Part shown: positions 31,823 to 40,710 of the stretch, in pieces | How positions within the stretch are numbered: position 1 is the stretch's first letter | Layout: each line of letters opens with the position of its first letter | NCBI RefSeq assembly: GCF_023051145.1 | Contig: NZ_JALKFS010000005.1 | Span: forward strand, 1,116,001-1,180,000 | Source of the DNA: Williamsia sp. DF01-3 | Lineage (GTDB): Bacteria > Actinomycetota > Actinomycetes > Mycobacteriales > Mycobacteriaceae | Direction: 5' to 3' | DNA length: 64,000 nt | The notes under the pieces: model-generated | Database searches by the model: none | Told to the model about the DNA's origin: nothing | Seen by the model: the letters and a program-made list of their open reading frames with translations, nothing else | Translations under genes and position numbers: made by a program

Positions 31823-33444
31823 TCAAGTCAGCTGCAGCAGCAATGCGCGTTTGTCGATCTTCCCGACCGCGGTCACCGGCAGACCGGCGACCACCTCGAG
31901 CTGGTCGGGCTGCTTGAACGTCGCCAGCCCGCGGTCGGCGAGGAACTGCCGGATGGTCGGGAGATCAGGCGCCGGGCCGTCGGCGACGATGACGGCGCAG
32001 ATGCGTTCGCCGAGAGAGTCGTCGGGAACCCCGACAACCGCTGCCTGTCGAATGTTGTTGTGGGCGACAAGGTTCTCTTCCACATCGTCGGCCGCGACGT
32101 TCTCGCCGCCGCGGACGATGGTGTCCTTGATGCGGCCGGTGACGATGAGATGACCCGAGGCCAGTCTCCGCACACGATCACCGCTGCAGTAGAAGCCGTC
32201 GTCGGTGAACGACCGCCGCCCCTGCTCGCCGGCGCGGTAGTAGCCGCGGATGGTGTACGGACCGCGCACCAGCAATTCACCTTCCGTGCCGTCGGGGACT
32301 TCATCGCCGTTCTCGTCCACCACCCGCAATTCGTCGTGGTCGCTCATCGGGCGACCCTGGGTGCGGGTGACCGTCTGTTGGTCATCGGTGGACCGGGTGT
32401 AACAGATCAGGCCCTCTGCCATCCCGAACACCTGCTGCACCGCGCCGTCGAACGCCGCGTTCGCCGCAATCGCGTCGGATTCGGCGAGCTTGGCCCCGCC
32501 CACCTGCAGCAGCCGCAGTGACGAGACGTCGGCGGGTTCCCATTCGGTCGCGGCGGTCCAGACCTGGGCCAACGCGGGTACGAGAGCCACCGCGGTGACC
32601 CGGTACTTCTCGATCAGATCGAAGGTGTGGTCAGGAGAGGGGTTGTCGGTGAACACCGCGTGGCCGCCGACGGAGATGATGCCGAGCAACCCTGGGCAGG
32701 CCAGCGGGAAGTTGTGCGCGGCGGGAAGCGCCACGAGGTAGGTGTCGGAGGAGGTCCACCCGGCCATCTCGGCGCTGAGTTCGGCGTTGTACCGGTAGTC
32801 GTTGTGGGTACGTGGGATCAGTTTGGGCAGACCTGTGGTGCCACCGGACACCAGGAAAAGTGCGGGGCTGTCGGGATCGGGGGTGGGAACAACGTCGAGG
32901 CGGCTCGGGTCGCCCTGTGGCGGCGCGGCCTCGGAACCCTTGTCACCGTCGACGAAGACCGCGCGGATGGTGTCGACGCGCCCGCGCAGCTGGTGGGCCA
33001 GGTCGCGGTAGTCGTACCCGCCGGCGTGGCCGTGGCAGACATAGGCAACCGCCCCGGCGGTCTGAGTCAGATGGGCGATCTCGTTGATGCGGTGGGCGGG
33101 GAGAGTCATCACGGGGACGACACCCGCCCGCAGCAGGCCGAAGAAGTTGACCGCAAAGTCAACCGAGTTCTGGTTCTGCAGCACCACGCGTTCGCCGGGG
33201 CGCAACCCGGCCTCGACGAACCCGGCCGCACGCCGGGCCGACGACTCGGCGAGGTCGCGATAGCTCAGCGTGCGGGTGATGTCGGAGACGGCGGGCGCAT
33301 CCGGTGTGGCATCGGCCTGGTCCCACAACATCCGCCAGAGGGGTGTCTCTCGCCACAGACCCAGTTCCCGGTACCGCGCCGCGGCCGTCGGGGGTGGGGT
33401 GTGAAACCGCTCGTGAGGTCGCTGTCGTCGTGCATCACAGACAT
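31823..33444 (-). CDS. mbtA: Salicyl-AMP ligase (siderophore aryl acid activation), frameshifted at 33390-33394
   Basis: An aryl-acid adenylating enzyme of the EntE/DhbE/MbtA group that activates salicylate and loads it on the aryl carrier domain of MbtB. It contains VSGGTTGLPKLIPRTHNDY, the aryl-acid pocket ALPAAHNFPLACPG, QVFGMAEGLICYTR, YYRAGEQGRRSFTDDGFYCSGD and VTAVGKIDKRAL. The open frame only starts at 33331 (MLWDQADATPD), about 38 residues short of the family. ATG 33444 (MSVMHDDSDLTSGFTPHP) is joined in frame to TAAARYRELGLWRETPLWRM if one C is restored to the five-base run at 33390-33394. Two IdeR-like boxes lie upstream. Confidence 0.88.
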
Positions 33445-33473
33445 GGTGGTGATCGTAGACTTGGCCCAGATCG

Positions 33474-33492
33474 GTTGGTTAGGCTAGCCTCA
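33474..33492. promoter_or_regulatory. IdeR/DtxR-like iron box 1, mbtA-mbtI divergent region
   Basis: GTTGGTTAGGCTAGCCTCA matches the mycobacterial IdeR consensus TTAGGTTAGSCTAACCTAA at about 14 of 19 positions and keeps the central TTAGGCTA. It is 30 bases upstream of the restored mbtA start, where repression by iron-bound IdeR would be expected. Confidence 0.75.
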
Positions 33493-33497
33493 AGCGC

Positions 33498-33516
33498 GAG
33501 AGTTAGCCCATCCTAA
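33498..33516. promoter_or_regulatory. IdeR/DtxR-like iron box 2, mbtA-mbtI divergent region
   Basis: GAGAGTTAGCCCATCCTAA matches the IdeR consensus at about 13 of 19 positions, mainly in the right half. It lies five bases from box 1, giving a tandem arrangement. It is 145 bases before mbtI, so tandem sites may serve both directions. Confidence 0.5.
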
Positions 33517-33660
33517 GTCCGCGGTTGCTGGGATCATGGGGGCACGGACGAACTTTCGATCGAGAAGACGCCTGACAGGTCCGTGGGCCACCGGGGTCCA
33601 CACGTGGTGCGGGTGAGTAGAGGATGCCATGAGCAGCAGAGCATTTGCCGGGGCGATCGC

Positions 33661-35034
33661 GTGACCGCGACCATCGACACCAACAGTGACAACAAGGGCG
33701 GCGACAACACGGGCGGCGACGAGTCCGGGGCGCTCCTCGGGGACCTCGGTGCCGCACAGATCTGTGCGGCCTGGGCGCAGGCGGACGTCGCCGACGACTA
33801 CGTCGTGTACGAACGCGAGAATCGCTGGGTCTTTGCCGGGGGACGGCGGGCCAGCGTGGTGCTCACCACCGACGAGGTGGTCACGACGATCGGGACCGAG
33901 TCGACGTCACGAGCCTGGTCGGGCCTACCTGCCGGCGCGATCTCCGCAGCGCTCGCCGGGCTGCCCTTCCCGCACTGGCGTGTCTACGGATGGATCGCGT
34001 TCGACTTCTGCGCGCCGGGTCTCGGTGCCGGCGATCACCTCACCGCAGGCACCGTGCTCGCCCACCTCGTCGTGCCCGAGTTCGAGGCATGGGTGGAACC
34101 CGACGGCATTCGGGTGGAGGGTGGTGGCGACGAACTGGCCGAGAGACTGCGCGATATGGCGGCCCGTGCGCCGCATTCTCACCCGGTCTCACCCAGTCCC
34201 TTGCCGGTCGATGACGACCCGTCAGACTACCGGGGTCGCGTGGCGGAGGCGGTCGCGGAGATCCATCGCGGTGACTACGAGAAGGTGATCATCTCGCGAG
34301 GGGTCGATGTCCCCTTCGACGTCGACATCGCCGCCACCTACAGCGAAGGCCGGAAGAAGAACAACCCCGCTCGTTCGTTCCTGCTTCGGCTCGGTGGTCT
34401 CGAAGCTGCGGGTTTCAGTCCGGAGCTCGTCGGATCGGTTGATGCCAACCGCCGGATCGTCACCGAACCACTGGCGGGCACACGCGCATTCGGCCGGTCG
34501 CCCGAACTCGACGCAGCCGCTCGTGCCGAGCTGGAGTCGGATTCGAAAGAGATTGTGGAACACGCGGTTTCGGTCCGTACCTCGTTCACCGAGGTGCAGT
34601 CGGTGGCGCTGCCCGGCACCACCGCGGTGACCGAGTTCATGGTGGTCCGCGAACGGGGCAGTGTTCAGCACCTCGCTTCGACCGTGCAGGGAACGCTGGC
34701 GCCGGAGTTCGGACCCTGGGACGCGCTCGAGGTGCTCTTTCCGTCCGTCACCGCCTCTGGTATCCCGAAACCTGCTGCGGTGGATGCGATCTACCGCCTG
34801 GAGGACACCAGGCGCGGACTGTACTCGGGAGCGGTTCTGACCGCCTCGTCCGAAGGCGAGCTCGAGGCCGCACTGGCGTTGCGCACCGTCTTCCGGGAAG
34901 GTGGCCGGTCCTGGGTGCGCGCCGGCGCCGGCATCGTCGGTCAGTCGTCTCCCGAGCGGGAATTCATCGAGACGTGTGAGAAGTTGGGGAGTATCGCGCC
35001 CTATCTCGTCGAACGCACATCCGACGACCGCTGA
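33661..35034 (+). CDS. mbtI: Salicylate synthase
   Basis: A 457-residue chorismate-utilising enzyme converting chorismate to salicylate through isochorismate, the first step of the siderophore pathway. Signatures of the MbtI/Irp9/NbtS group are EKVIISRGVDVPFDVD, ARSFLLRLGGLEAAGFSPELVGSVDANRRIVTEPLAGTRA, SDSKEIVEHAVSVRTSFTEV, VQHLASTVQGTLAPEFGPWDALEVLFPSVTASGIPKPAAVDAI and the C-terminal WVRAGAGIVGQSSPEREFIETCEKL. GTG 33661 (VTATIDTNSDNK) is chosen over an in-frame upstream start that lacks family resemblance. mbtB begins eight bases after the stop. Confidence 0.92.
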   Translation: MTATIDTNSDNKGGDNTGGDESGALLGDLGAAQICAAWAQADVADDYVVYERENRWVFAGGRRASVVLTTDEVVTTIGTESTSRAWSGLPAGAISAALAGLPFPHWRVYGWIAFDFCAPGLGAGDHLTAGTVLAHLVVPEFEAWVEPDGIRVEGGGDELAERLRDMAARAPHSHPVSPSPLPVDDDPSDYRGRVAEAVAEIHRGDYEKVIISRGVDVPFDVDIAATYSEGRKKNNPARSFLLRLGGLEAAGFSPELVGSVDANRRIVTEPLAGTRAFGRSPELDAAARAELESDSKEIVEHAVSVRTSFTEVQSVALPGTTAVTEFMVVRERGSVQHLASTVQGTLAPEFGPWDALEVLFPSVTASGIPKPAAVDAIYRLEDTRRGLYSGAVLTASSEGELEAALALRTVFREGGRSWVRAGAGIVGQSSPEREFIETCEKLGSIAPYLVERTSDDR

Positions 35035-35042
35035 GCCGTGTG

Positions 35043-38000
35043 ATGAACGACGGTACCGAGACCGCGGACAAGGTCGGCCTCGATGAGATCCGCCGGCAGA
35101 TCGCCGAGCAACTCGGGTGCTCTCCGGACACCATCGACGACGACGCCGACCTGATCGGACTGGGTCTCGACTCGATCCGGATGATGAAGATCGCGGGTGG
35201 CTGGCGCAAACGGGGCCACAACGTGAACTTCGCGCAGCTGGCCGAGGCCCCATCGGTGGCCGCCTGGGCGAACCTCATCGGGGGGCACCCGGAATCGGCG
35301 CGGTCACAGGCAGGCGGGGTGCCGATTCCTCAGTCGACGCAAGAACATTCGGCATCGCCGGACGCCCCGCACGAGGCGCTCGCCGAGTCGGGGCCCTTCC
35401 CGCTGGCGCCGATGCAGCATGCCTACTGGATCGGCCGCTCCGAAGGTCAGGACCTGGGCGGGGTCGCTGCCCATCTCTACGTCGAGTTCGACGGAACCGA
35501 TGTGGACCCGTCACGGCTCCGAGATGCCGTTGCACATCTGGTCGCGGCGCATCCGATGCTTCGGGTACAGATCCTGTCCGACGGTACGCAGCGCGTGTTG
35601 GCCGAACCCGGCCGCGAGGTGTTCGGCGTCGTGGATCTCAGATCGGTCGGCGATGCGCAGGTCGAGCAGACTCTGAACGATCTGCGGCAGAACAAGTCTC
35701 ACCAGATGTTGCCAATCGAAGAAGGTCAGGTCCTCGACATCACCCTGACCTTGTTGCCAGACGGCAGGACGCGACTTCACGTCGATGTCGACATGATCGC
35801 CGGTGACGCGATGAGTTACCGGACGATGCTGGCCGACCTGGCCGCGGCCTATCACGGCCGTTCACTACCTGCCGCCGAGTTCACCTACCGGGACTACCTC
35901 GCCTGGCGCGACGATCACCCGGACGTCAATCGTGATCGCGATCAGCAGTGGTGGGCGAATCGGCTCGATGAATTACCCTCGGCCCCAGCGCTTCCGCTGG
36001 TACCGAGGTCGCAGCGAACCGACGAACACCGGGTGGTGCGCCACCACCACTGGATCGATTCGGCGGCCAAGGAGTCCCTCATCGCGGCAGCGCACGAGCG
36101 TGGCGTGACGGTGGCCATGGCTCTGGCGTCGGTGTTCGCCGAGTCGATCGCGCGATGGTCGAGTGCGCCCCGATTCCTGCTGAATCTTCCCCTGTTCCAG
36201 CGTGAGGCCGTACATCCCGACACCGATCGGCTGATCGGCGACTTCACCACCTCGGTCCTGCTCGACGTCGACGCCTCTGCCCACTCATCCATTCTCGACC
36301 GCGCCCGCGCGTTGCAGAAAGTGATGCACGCGAACGGGTCTCATGCCTCGTACAGCGGGCTCGAGGTACTGCGTGACCTCGGTCGCCATCGCGGAGAACA
36401 AGTGCTCGCGCCGGTGGTGTACACCAGCGCACTCAATCTCGGTGAGCTGTTCGACGACGATGTGGTGCACACCTTCGGCGATCCCGAGTGGATCGTCTCG
36501 CAGGGCCCGCAGGTCCTGCTCGATGCGCAGGTCACCGAGGTGCGGGGCGGGCTGCTGCTGAACTGGGACGTGCGTGAATCGGCCTTCTCGCCGGGGGTCA
36601 TCGACGCGATGTTCAACCAGTACCGTGTGGCGGTCGACAGGCTCACCCTCTCGAAGGCGGCATGGGAGGCCGACACCACCCCGCAGCTTCCCCTCGATCA
36701 GCGTGCGGTGCGCGACCGGGTCAACGCGACCGACCACCCGACCAGCGGACAGGTGCTGCACGAGGGCTTCTTCTCATGGGCGGCGACGACTCCGGAGGCT
36801 GCAGCCATCCGGTTCGGCACCGAGGGCCTGTTGACCTATCGTGAGGTCGGCGCAGCAGCTCTCGCTGTCGCGGGGGCGCTGCACCAGGCGGGTGTCAAGC
36901 CGGGTCAGGCTGTCGCGGTACAGCTTCCGAAAGGCCCCGAACAGATCATCGCCACCCTGGGCATCCTCGCGGCCGGTGCCTCGTACGTACCGGTGGGTCA
37001 CGACCAACCCGCGGCGCGGCGAGCGCACATCCTTACTGCCGGACAGGTTGTCGCCTGGGTGGGTGCCACTCCCGATCCCCACCTGCCGACCGGCCTCACA
37101 GCGCTCACCTACACCGACGCGGCACAGTGTCCGGCCCCTCTTGCAGAGGCAGTGATCCCGGACCGCGAGTCCGTCGCGTACGTGTTGTTCACCTCCGGAT
37201 CCACCGGGATCCCCAAAGGGGTCGAGGTGCCACACCGGGCGGTGATGAACACCATCGACGACCTGCATCACCGCTTCGGTGTGACTGCCGCCGACAGCGC
37301 CCTGCTGGTCTCCAACCTCGAGTTCGATCTGTCGATCTACGACATCTTCGGACTGTGGGGTGTCGGCGGCACAGTTGTCACGATGACGGACGCCGAGCGC
37401 ACCGATCCCGACGTCTGGAAGGCACTGATCGAGCGTCATTCGATCACGCTGCTCGCATGCGTACCCAGCCTGCTCGACATGCTGCTCAACGCCACACCCG
37501 CCGGCAGCACCGCGCTCGCGTCGGTGCGCGCGGTGTTCCTCGGTGGCGATTGGGTCGGCGTCGACCTGCCCCGCCGCATGACGGCGCTGGCACCGGGCGT
37601 TCGGGTTGCCGGTCTCGGTGGTACCACCGAGACGGCCATCCACGCCACGATCTGCGAGACGGTGGACCCGCCTGATCATTGGGCCGCAGTGCCGTACGGA
37701 ACACCGCTGAACAATGTGCAGTGCCGGGTTGTCGACGCCACGGGCAACGACTGCCCGGACTGGGTGGCAGGCGAACTGTGGATCGGTGGAGCCGGGGTCG
37801 CGCACGGATATCGCGGCGACCCCGAACGCACCGCCGACCGGTTTGTGCGCCACCACGGCCAGAACTGGTATCGCACCGGCGATCTGGCGCGCTACTGGCC
37901 CGACGGCTGCCTGGAGTTTCTCGGACGTGCCGACCATCAGGTGAAGATCCGCGGCTACCGGGTGGAACTGGGTGAGGTCGAGGGCGCGCTCCGCTTGCTG

Positions 38001-38579
38001 CCAGGGGTGCACCGTGCGGTGGCGTCGGTGCTCACGGGTGCAGCTCCCACGTTGGTGGCCGCCGTCTCGCCGGAGTTCGGTGCCTCGCTCGATCGCGAAG
38101 CCGTGCTGGACGGTCTTCGGGAGTTGCTGCCCGGGTACATGATCCCCGTACAGTTGCTCATCCTGGAAACGATGCCGATCACCGGCGTCGGGAAACTCGA
38201 TCGCCGTGCGGTGCACATGATGTTCGACATCGAGGACACCAACTCGGAGTTCGAGCCTGCTCGGTCCGCACTCGAGCGCGCGCTCGCCCACATCGTCGGC
38301 GAGCTCATCGGGGCCGACCGGGTCGGGCGAGACGATGACTTCTTCGCTCTCGGTGGGGACTCGGTGCTCGCGACCACATTGGTCGCCCGTATCCGTGAGT
38401 GGCTGGACGCTCCGAATGCGGTTGTCGCCGACGTGTTCTCAGGACGGACGGTTGCGTCGATCGCCGAGAGGCTGTTGGCCTCCGACCCTGTCGTCGGCCG
38501 CCTCGAGCAGGTTGCGGACATGTACCTCGAGGTCACCGCCATGGGTGACGACGAACTCGCGGACCTGGTGACCGAATGA
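35043..38579 (+). CDS. mbtB: Siderophore NRPS: aryl carrier - cyclization - adenylation - peptidyl carrier
   Basis: A 1178-residue synthetase. An aryl carrier domain has Ser44 in GLGLDSIRM. The condensation-like domain (about residues 118-540) carries the heterocyclisation motif D250-MIAG-D255-AM-S258 in place of HHxxxDG. The adenylation domain (about 570-1065) has FTSGSTGIPKG, EFDLSIYDIFG, GGTTETAIH, RTGDLARY and KIRGYRVELGEVEGAL. The peptidyl carrier has Ser1107 in ALGGDSVLA. It joins salicylate to Ser, Thr or Cys and closes the oxazoline or thiazoline ring; the A-domain code does not decide which. Unlike M. tuberculosis MbtB there is no C-terminal thioesterase. ATG 35043 is favoured over GTG 35040. 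It overlaps mbtG by four bases. Confidence 0.9.
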   Translation: MNDGTETADKVGLDEIRRQIAEQLGCSPDTIDDDADLIGLGLDSIRMMKIAGGWRKRGHNVNFAQLAEAPSVAAWANLIGGHPESARSQAGGVPIPQSTQEHSASPDAPHEALAESGPFPLAPMQHAYWIGRSEGQDLGGVAAHLYVEFDGTDVDPSRLRDAVAHLVAAHPMLRVQILSDGTQRVLAEPGREVFGVVDLRSVGDAQVEQTLNDLRQNKSHQMLPIEEGQVLDITLTLLPDGRTRLHVDVDMIAGDAMSYRTMLADLAAAYHGRSLPAAEFTYRDYLAWRDDHPDVNRDRDQQWWANRLDELPSAPALPLVPRSQRTDEHRVVRHHHWIDSAAKESLIAAAHERGVTVAMALASVFAESIARWSSAPRFLLNLPLFQREAVHPDTDRLIGDFTTSVLLDVDASAHSSILDRARALQKVMHANGSHASYSGLEVLRDLGRHRGEQVLAPVVYTSALNLGELFDDDVVHTFGDPEWIVSQGPQVLLDAQVTEVRGGLLLNWDVRESAFSPGVIDAMFNQYRVAVDRLTLSKAAWEADTTPQLPLDQRAVRDRVNATDHPTSGQVLHEGFFSWAATTPEAAAIRFGTEGLLTYREVGAAALAVAGALHQAGVKPGQAVAVQLPKGPEQIIATLGILAAGASYVPVGHDQPAARRAHILTAGQVVAWVGATPDPHLPTGLTALTYTDAAQCPAPLAEAVIPDRESVAYVLFTSGSTGIPKGVEVPHRAVMNTIDDLHHRFGVTAADSALLVSNLEFDLSIYDIFGLWGVGGTVVTMTDAERTDPDVWKALIERHSITLLACVPSLLDMLLNATPAGSTALASVRAVFLGGDWVGVDLPRRMTALAPGVRVAGLGGTTETAIHATICETVDPPDHWAAVPYGTPLNNVQCRVVDATGNDCPDWVAGELWIGGAGVAHGYRGDPERTADRFVRHHGQNWYRTGDLARYWPDGCLEFLGRADHQVKIRGYRVELGEVEGALRLLPGVHRAVASVLTGAAPTLVAAVSPEFGASLDREAVLDGLRELLPGYMIPVQLLILETMPITGVGKLDRRAVHMMFDIEDTNSEFEPARSALERALAHIVGELIGADRVGRDDDFFALGGDSVLATTLVARIREWLDAPNAVVADVFSGRTVASIAERLLASDPVVGRLEQVADMYLEVTAMGDDELADLVTE

Positions 38580-39889
38580 GCGGTGCGAACCGGCCGCCGG
38601 CGTCGGTGCAGACGCTCCTGGTCATCGGGGCCGGACCGAAAGCGCTTGCTGTCGCGGCCAAGGCGACGGTGATGCGGGAGCTCGGCCTGCCGGCGCCGCG
38701 TGTTCTGGCGGTGGAATCGCATGCCGTCGGCGCCAACTGGCAAGCCGGGGGTGGATGGACCGACGGTCGGCATCGACTGGGCACGAGCCCGGAAAAGGAC
38801 ATCGGTTTCCCGTACCGTTCCAACATCGCTCGCGGGCACAACCACGAGATCAACACGCGGATGATGGCCTACAGCTGGACGTCGTATCTCATCGATCGCG
38901 GCACCTACTCGGAATGGATCGATCGGGGCAGACCGGCACCTCCGCACAGCACATGGGCAAAGTACCTGCAGTGGGTGGCGAGCAAGGTCGACCTGGAGGT
39001 GGTGCTCGGAACGGCGCGCAAGATCTCGGCCGATGGCCCCGGCTGGAATGTCGAGGTGTCGGGAGTTGATGGCTCGATACAGGAGATCTCGGCCGAGGCG
39101 CTGATGATCTCCGGCCCGGGCCGCAGTGATCGAGCCCTGGCCCGGCACCCGCGGGTGCTGAGCATCGCCGAGTTCTGGAACCTGGCCGGCCGCAGGGAAA
39201 TCCCCGCATCGTCTCGGGCCGCCGTGATCGGCGGTGGAGAGACCGCCGGGTCTGCACTGGACGAACTGGTTCGGCACGACGCGATGACGATCTCCGTCAT
39301 CTCGCCGATGGCCACGATCTACACCCGCGGAGAGAGCTTCTTCGAGAACGCGTTGTTCAGCGACCCGTCGAAGTGGGCGGCGCTCAGCACTGCCGAGAGA
39401 CGCGACGTAATCCGCCGCACCGACCGCGGTGTGTTCTCGGTTCGCGTGCAGGAAAACCTGATCAGCGACGCCCGAGTCCATCACCTGCAGGGGAGAGTGG
39501 TGCGGGTGGTGGAGCAGGGGCCGTCGGTGGCGGTGACGCTGCACAACGAACTGCGTTCGGACCAGGCGCACACCTTCGACCTCGTGGTGGATGCCACCGG
39601 TGGACAGCCCCTGTGGTTCATGGAGCTGTTCGACCCGGCCACCACAGACCTCATCGAACTCGCGATCGGCTGGCCCATCGATCAGGAACGTCTGGAACTG
39701 TCCATCGGCTACGACCTCTCGGTCACCGGTCTGCTCCCCAAGCTGTATCTGCCGAATCTGGCCGGATTCGCGCAGGGCCCCGGTTTTCCGAATCTCAGTT
39801 GCCTGGGGGAGCTGTCCAATCGTCTGTTGCGCGCTCCCGAGAAGGTGTCACCGGGCCGGCGAGCCCAGGCGGGCTACGGGCGTAGGTGA
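38576..39889 (+). CDS. mbtG: L-lysine N6-monooxygenase (hydroxylase) for the siderophore
   Basis: A 437-residue FAD/NADPH monooxygenase of the siderophore N-hydroxylase family that turns the lysine side-chain amine into N-hydroxylamine for hydroxamate formation. The FAD motif VIGAGPKALAVAAKA sits near residue 16. LGTSPEKDIGFPYRSN and AYSWTSYLIDRG are MbtG-like substrate-pocket segments. The NADPH motif is AVIGGGETAGSALDEL. The ATG at 38576 overlaps the mbtB stop (ATGA). The C-terminal LPNLAGFAQGPGFPNLSCLGELSNRLL is typical. It ends the mbtI-mbtB-mbtG unit, convergent with mbtK. Confidence 0.9.
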   Translation: MSGANRPPASVQTLLVIGAGPKALAVAAKATVMRELGLPAPRVLAVESHAVGANWQAGGGWTDGRHRLGTSPEKDIGFPYRSNIARGHNHEINTRMMAYSWTSYLIDRGTYSEWIDRGRPAPPHSTWAKYLQWVASKVDLEVVLGTARKISADGPGWNVEVSGVDGSIQEISAEALMISGPGRSDRALARHPRVLSIAEFWNLAGRREIPASSRAAVIGGGETAGSALDELVRHDAMTISVISPMATIYTRGESFFENALFSDPSKWAALSTAERRDVIRRTDRGVFSVRVQENLISDARVHHLQGRVVRVVEQGPSVAVTLHNELRSDQAHTFDLVVDATGGQPLWFMELFDPATTDLIELAIGWPIDQERLELSIGYDLSVTGLLPKLYLPNLAGFAQGPGFPNLSCLGELSNRLLRAPEKVSPGRRAQAGYGRR

Positions 39890-39917
39890 CCGACCGGTCG
39901 ACTTTCGGGGATCGGGG

Positions 39918-40544
39918 TCAGGGTCGGCTGAGCGAATGCAGCGCTATCCGGCGGCCGGGGCGCACGTCGAACTCGCCGAGATCCCGGTAGCCTTTCCTCG
40001 CCAGGGCCCTGCGCATGTGGGCGTTTCGGTGATCAGGGTCGACAAAAATTCTGTGACACAACGGGTCTGCGGTCCAGATCGCCTCCGCGAGTCGTTCCAT
40101 CCAGGTCGACATCACACCTCGGCCGAGGAGGTCGGTCCGTGCGGTCGCGATGTGAAATCCCATGTCGCGGGGCGCAGCTGGATACACCTTGGCGTTCTCG
40201 TCGCGGGCCGGGCGGTACAGCTCCACGTACGCCACCTCGGTCATCGCTTCACCGGAGACTCCGAATGCGGCGAGATCGGCACTCACGATGCACGGCCGCG
40301 AGTAGTCGCCGGCAAGGCGTGCTGCGGCGTCGTCTCGCCACCGTGCAGCCGACCATGGCTGTTCCCAGGTCTCCACCAGGTGCGGCAGCGACATCCACGC
40401 GGCGAGCATCTCCGGGTCGGAGCCGTCGGGGTCGACGAGGCGCAGCGCGAACGGCGGGTCGAAGTCGGGCACCACCGGCGGTGGGGCTGCCCGGACATCG
40501 TCACCGACGTCGGTGAGTTCACGTTTGAGGACATGCGAGGTCAC
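39918..40544 (-). CDS. mbtK: Siderophore lysine N-acyltransferase (GNAT)
   Basis: A 208-residue GNAT-fold acyltransferase of the MbtK/IucB family, which acylates the N6-amine or N6-hydroxylamine of lysine in hydroxamate siderophores. Typical segments are FALRLVDPDGSDPEMLAAWMSLPHLVETWEQPWS, VAYVELYRPARDENAKVYPAAPRDMGFHIATARTDLLGRGV and CHRIFVDPDHRNAHMRRALARKGYRDLGEFDV. M. tuberculosis MbtK is of nearly the same length. The start is GTG 40544, 36 bases from an IdeR-like box. The acyl chain length it prefers cannot be told from sequence. Confidence 0.87.
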   Translation of the reverse strand: MTSHVLKRELTDVGDDVRAAPPPVVPDFDPPFALRLVDPDGSDPEMLAAWMSLPHLVETWEQPWSAARWRDDAAARLAGDYSRPCIVSADLAAFGVSGEAMTEVAYVELYRPARDENAKVYPAAPRDMGFHIATARTDLLGRGVMSTWMERLAEAIWTADPLCHRIFVDPDHRNAHMRRALARKGYRDLGEFDVRPGRRIALHSLSRP

Positions 40545-40579
40545 GTCGGTCGTGCTCCGTTCAGTTCAGCCGGACGCAA

Positions 40580-40598
40580 GTAGGGTAGCCTAACCAAG
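40580..40598. promoter_or_regulatory. IdeR/DtxR-like iron box between mbtK and mbtT
   Basis: GTAGGGTAGCCTAACCAAG matches the IdeR consensus TTAGGTTAGSCTAACCTAA at about 15 of 19 positions. It lies 36 bases before mbtK and 113 bases before mbtT and may repress both. Confidence 0.8.
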
Positions 40599-40631
40599 GA
40601 GTTCCGGCCTTCGGGTACCGGGAACCGGCCT

Positions 40632-40690
40632 CTGGCCGCCGGAAAAGGAGCGTTTCTGGCCGCCCGGGGTGTCGGCCCATGGCCGCCCAG
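40632..40690 (+). repeat. Three degenerate TGGCCGCC repeats in the mbtT leader
   Basis: TGGCCGCC recurs at 40633-40640, 40657-40664 and 40680-40687, a period of 24 then 23 bases. The intervening sequence also shares AAAGGAG or GAAGGAG. It lies in the 5-prime untranslated region of mbtT, before the ribosome-binding site GAAGGAG. No function is known; chance in GC-rich DNA is possible. Confidence 0.3.
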
Positions 40691-40710
40691 AATGAAGGAG
40701 CAGTACCTAG

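Noticed and set aside
36774-38291. Open frame of 505 codons on the minus strand
   Set aside because: Antisense to the MbtB adenylation and carrier domains, no motif of its own.
35043-38579. Firm assignment of the MbtB amino acid as serine
   Set aside because: The pocket begins D-L-Y and does not match a serine, threonine or cysteine code clearly enough by eye.
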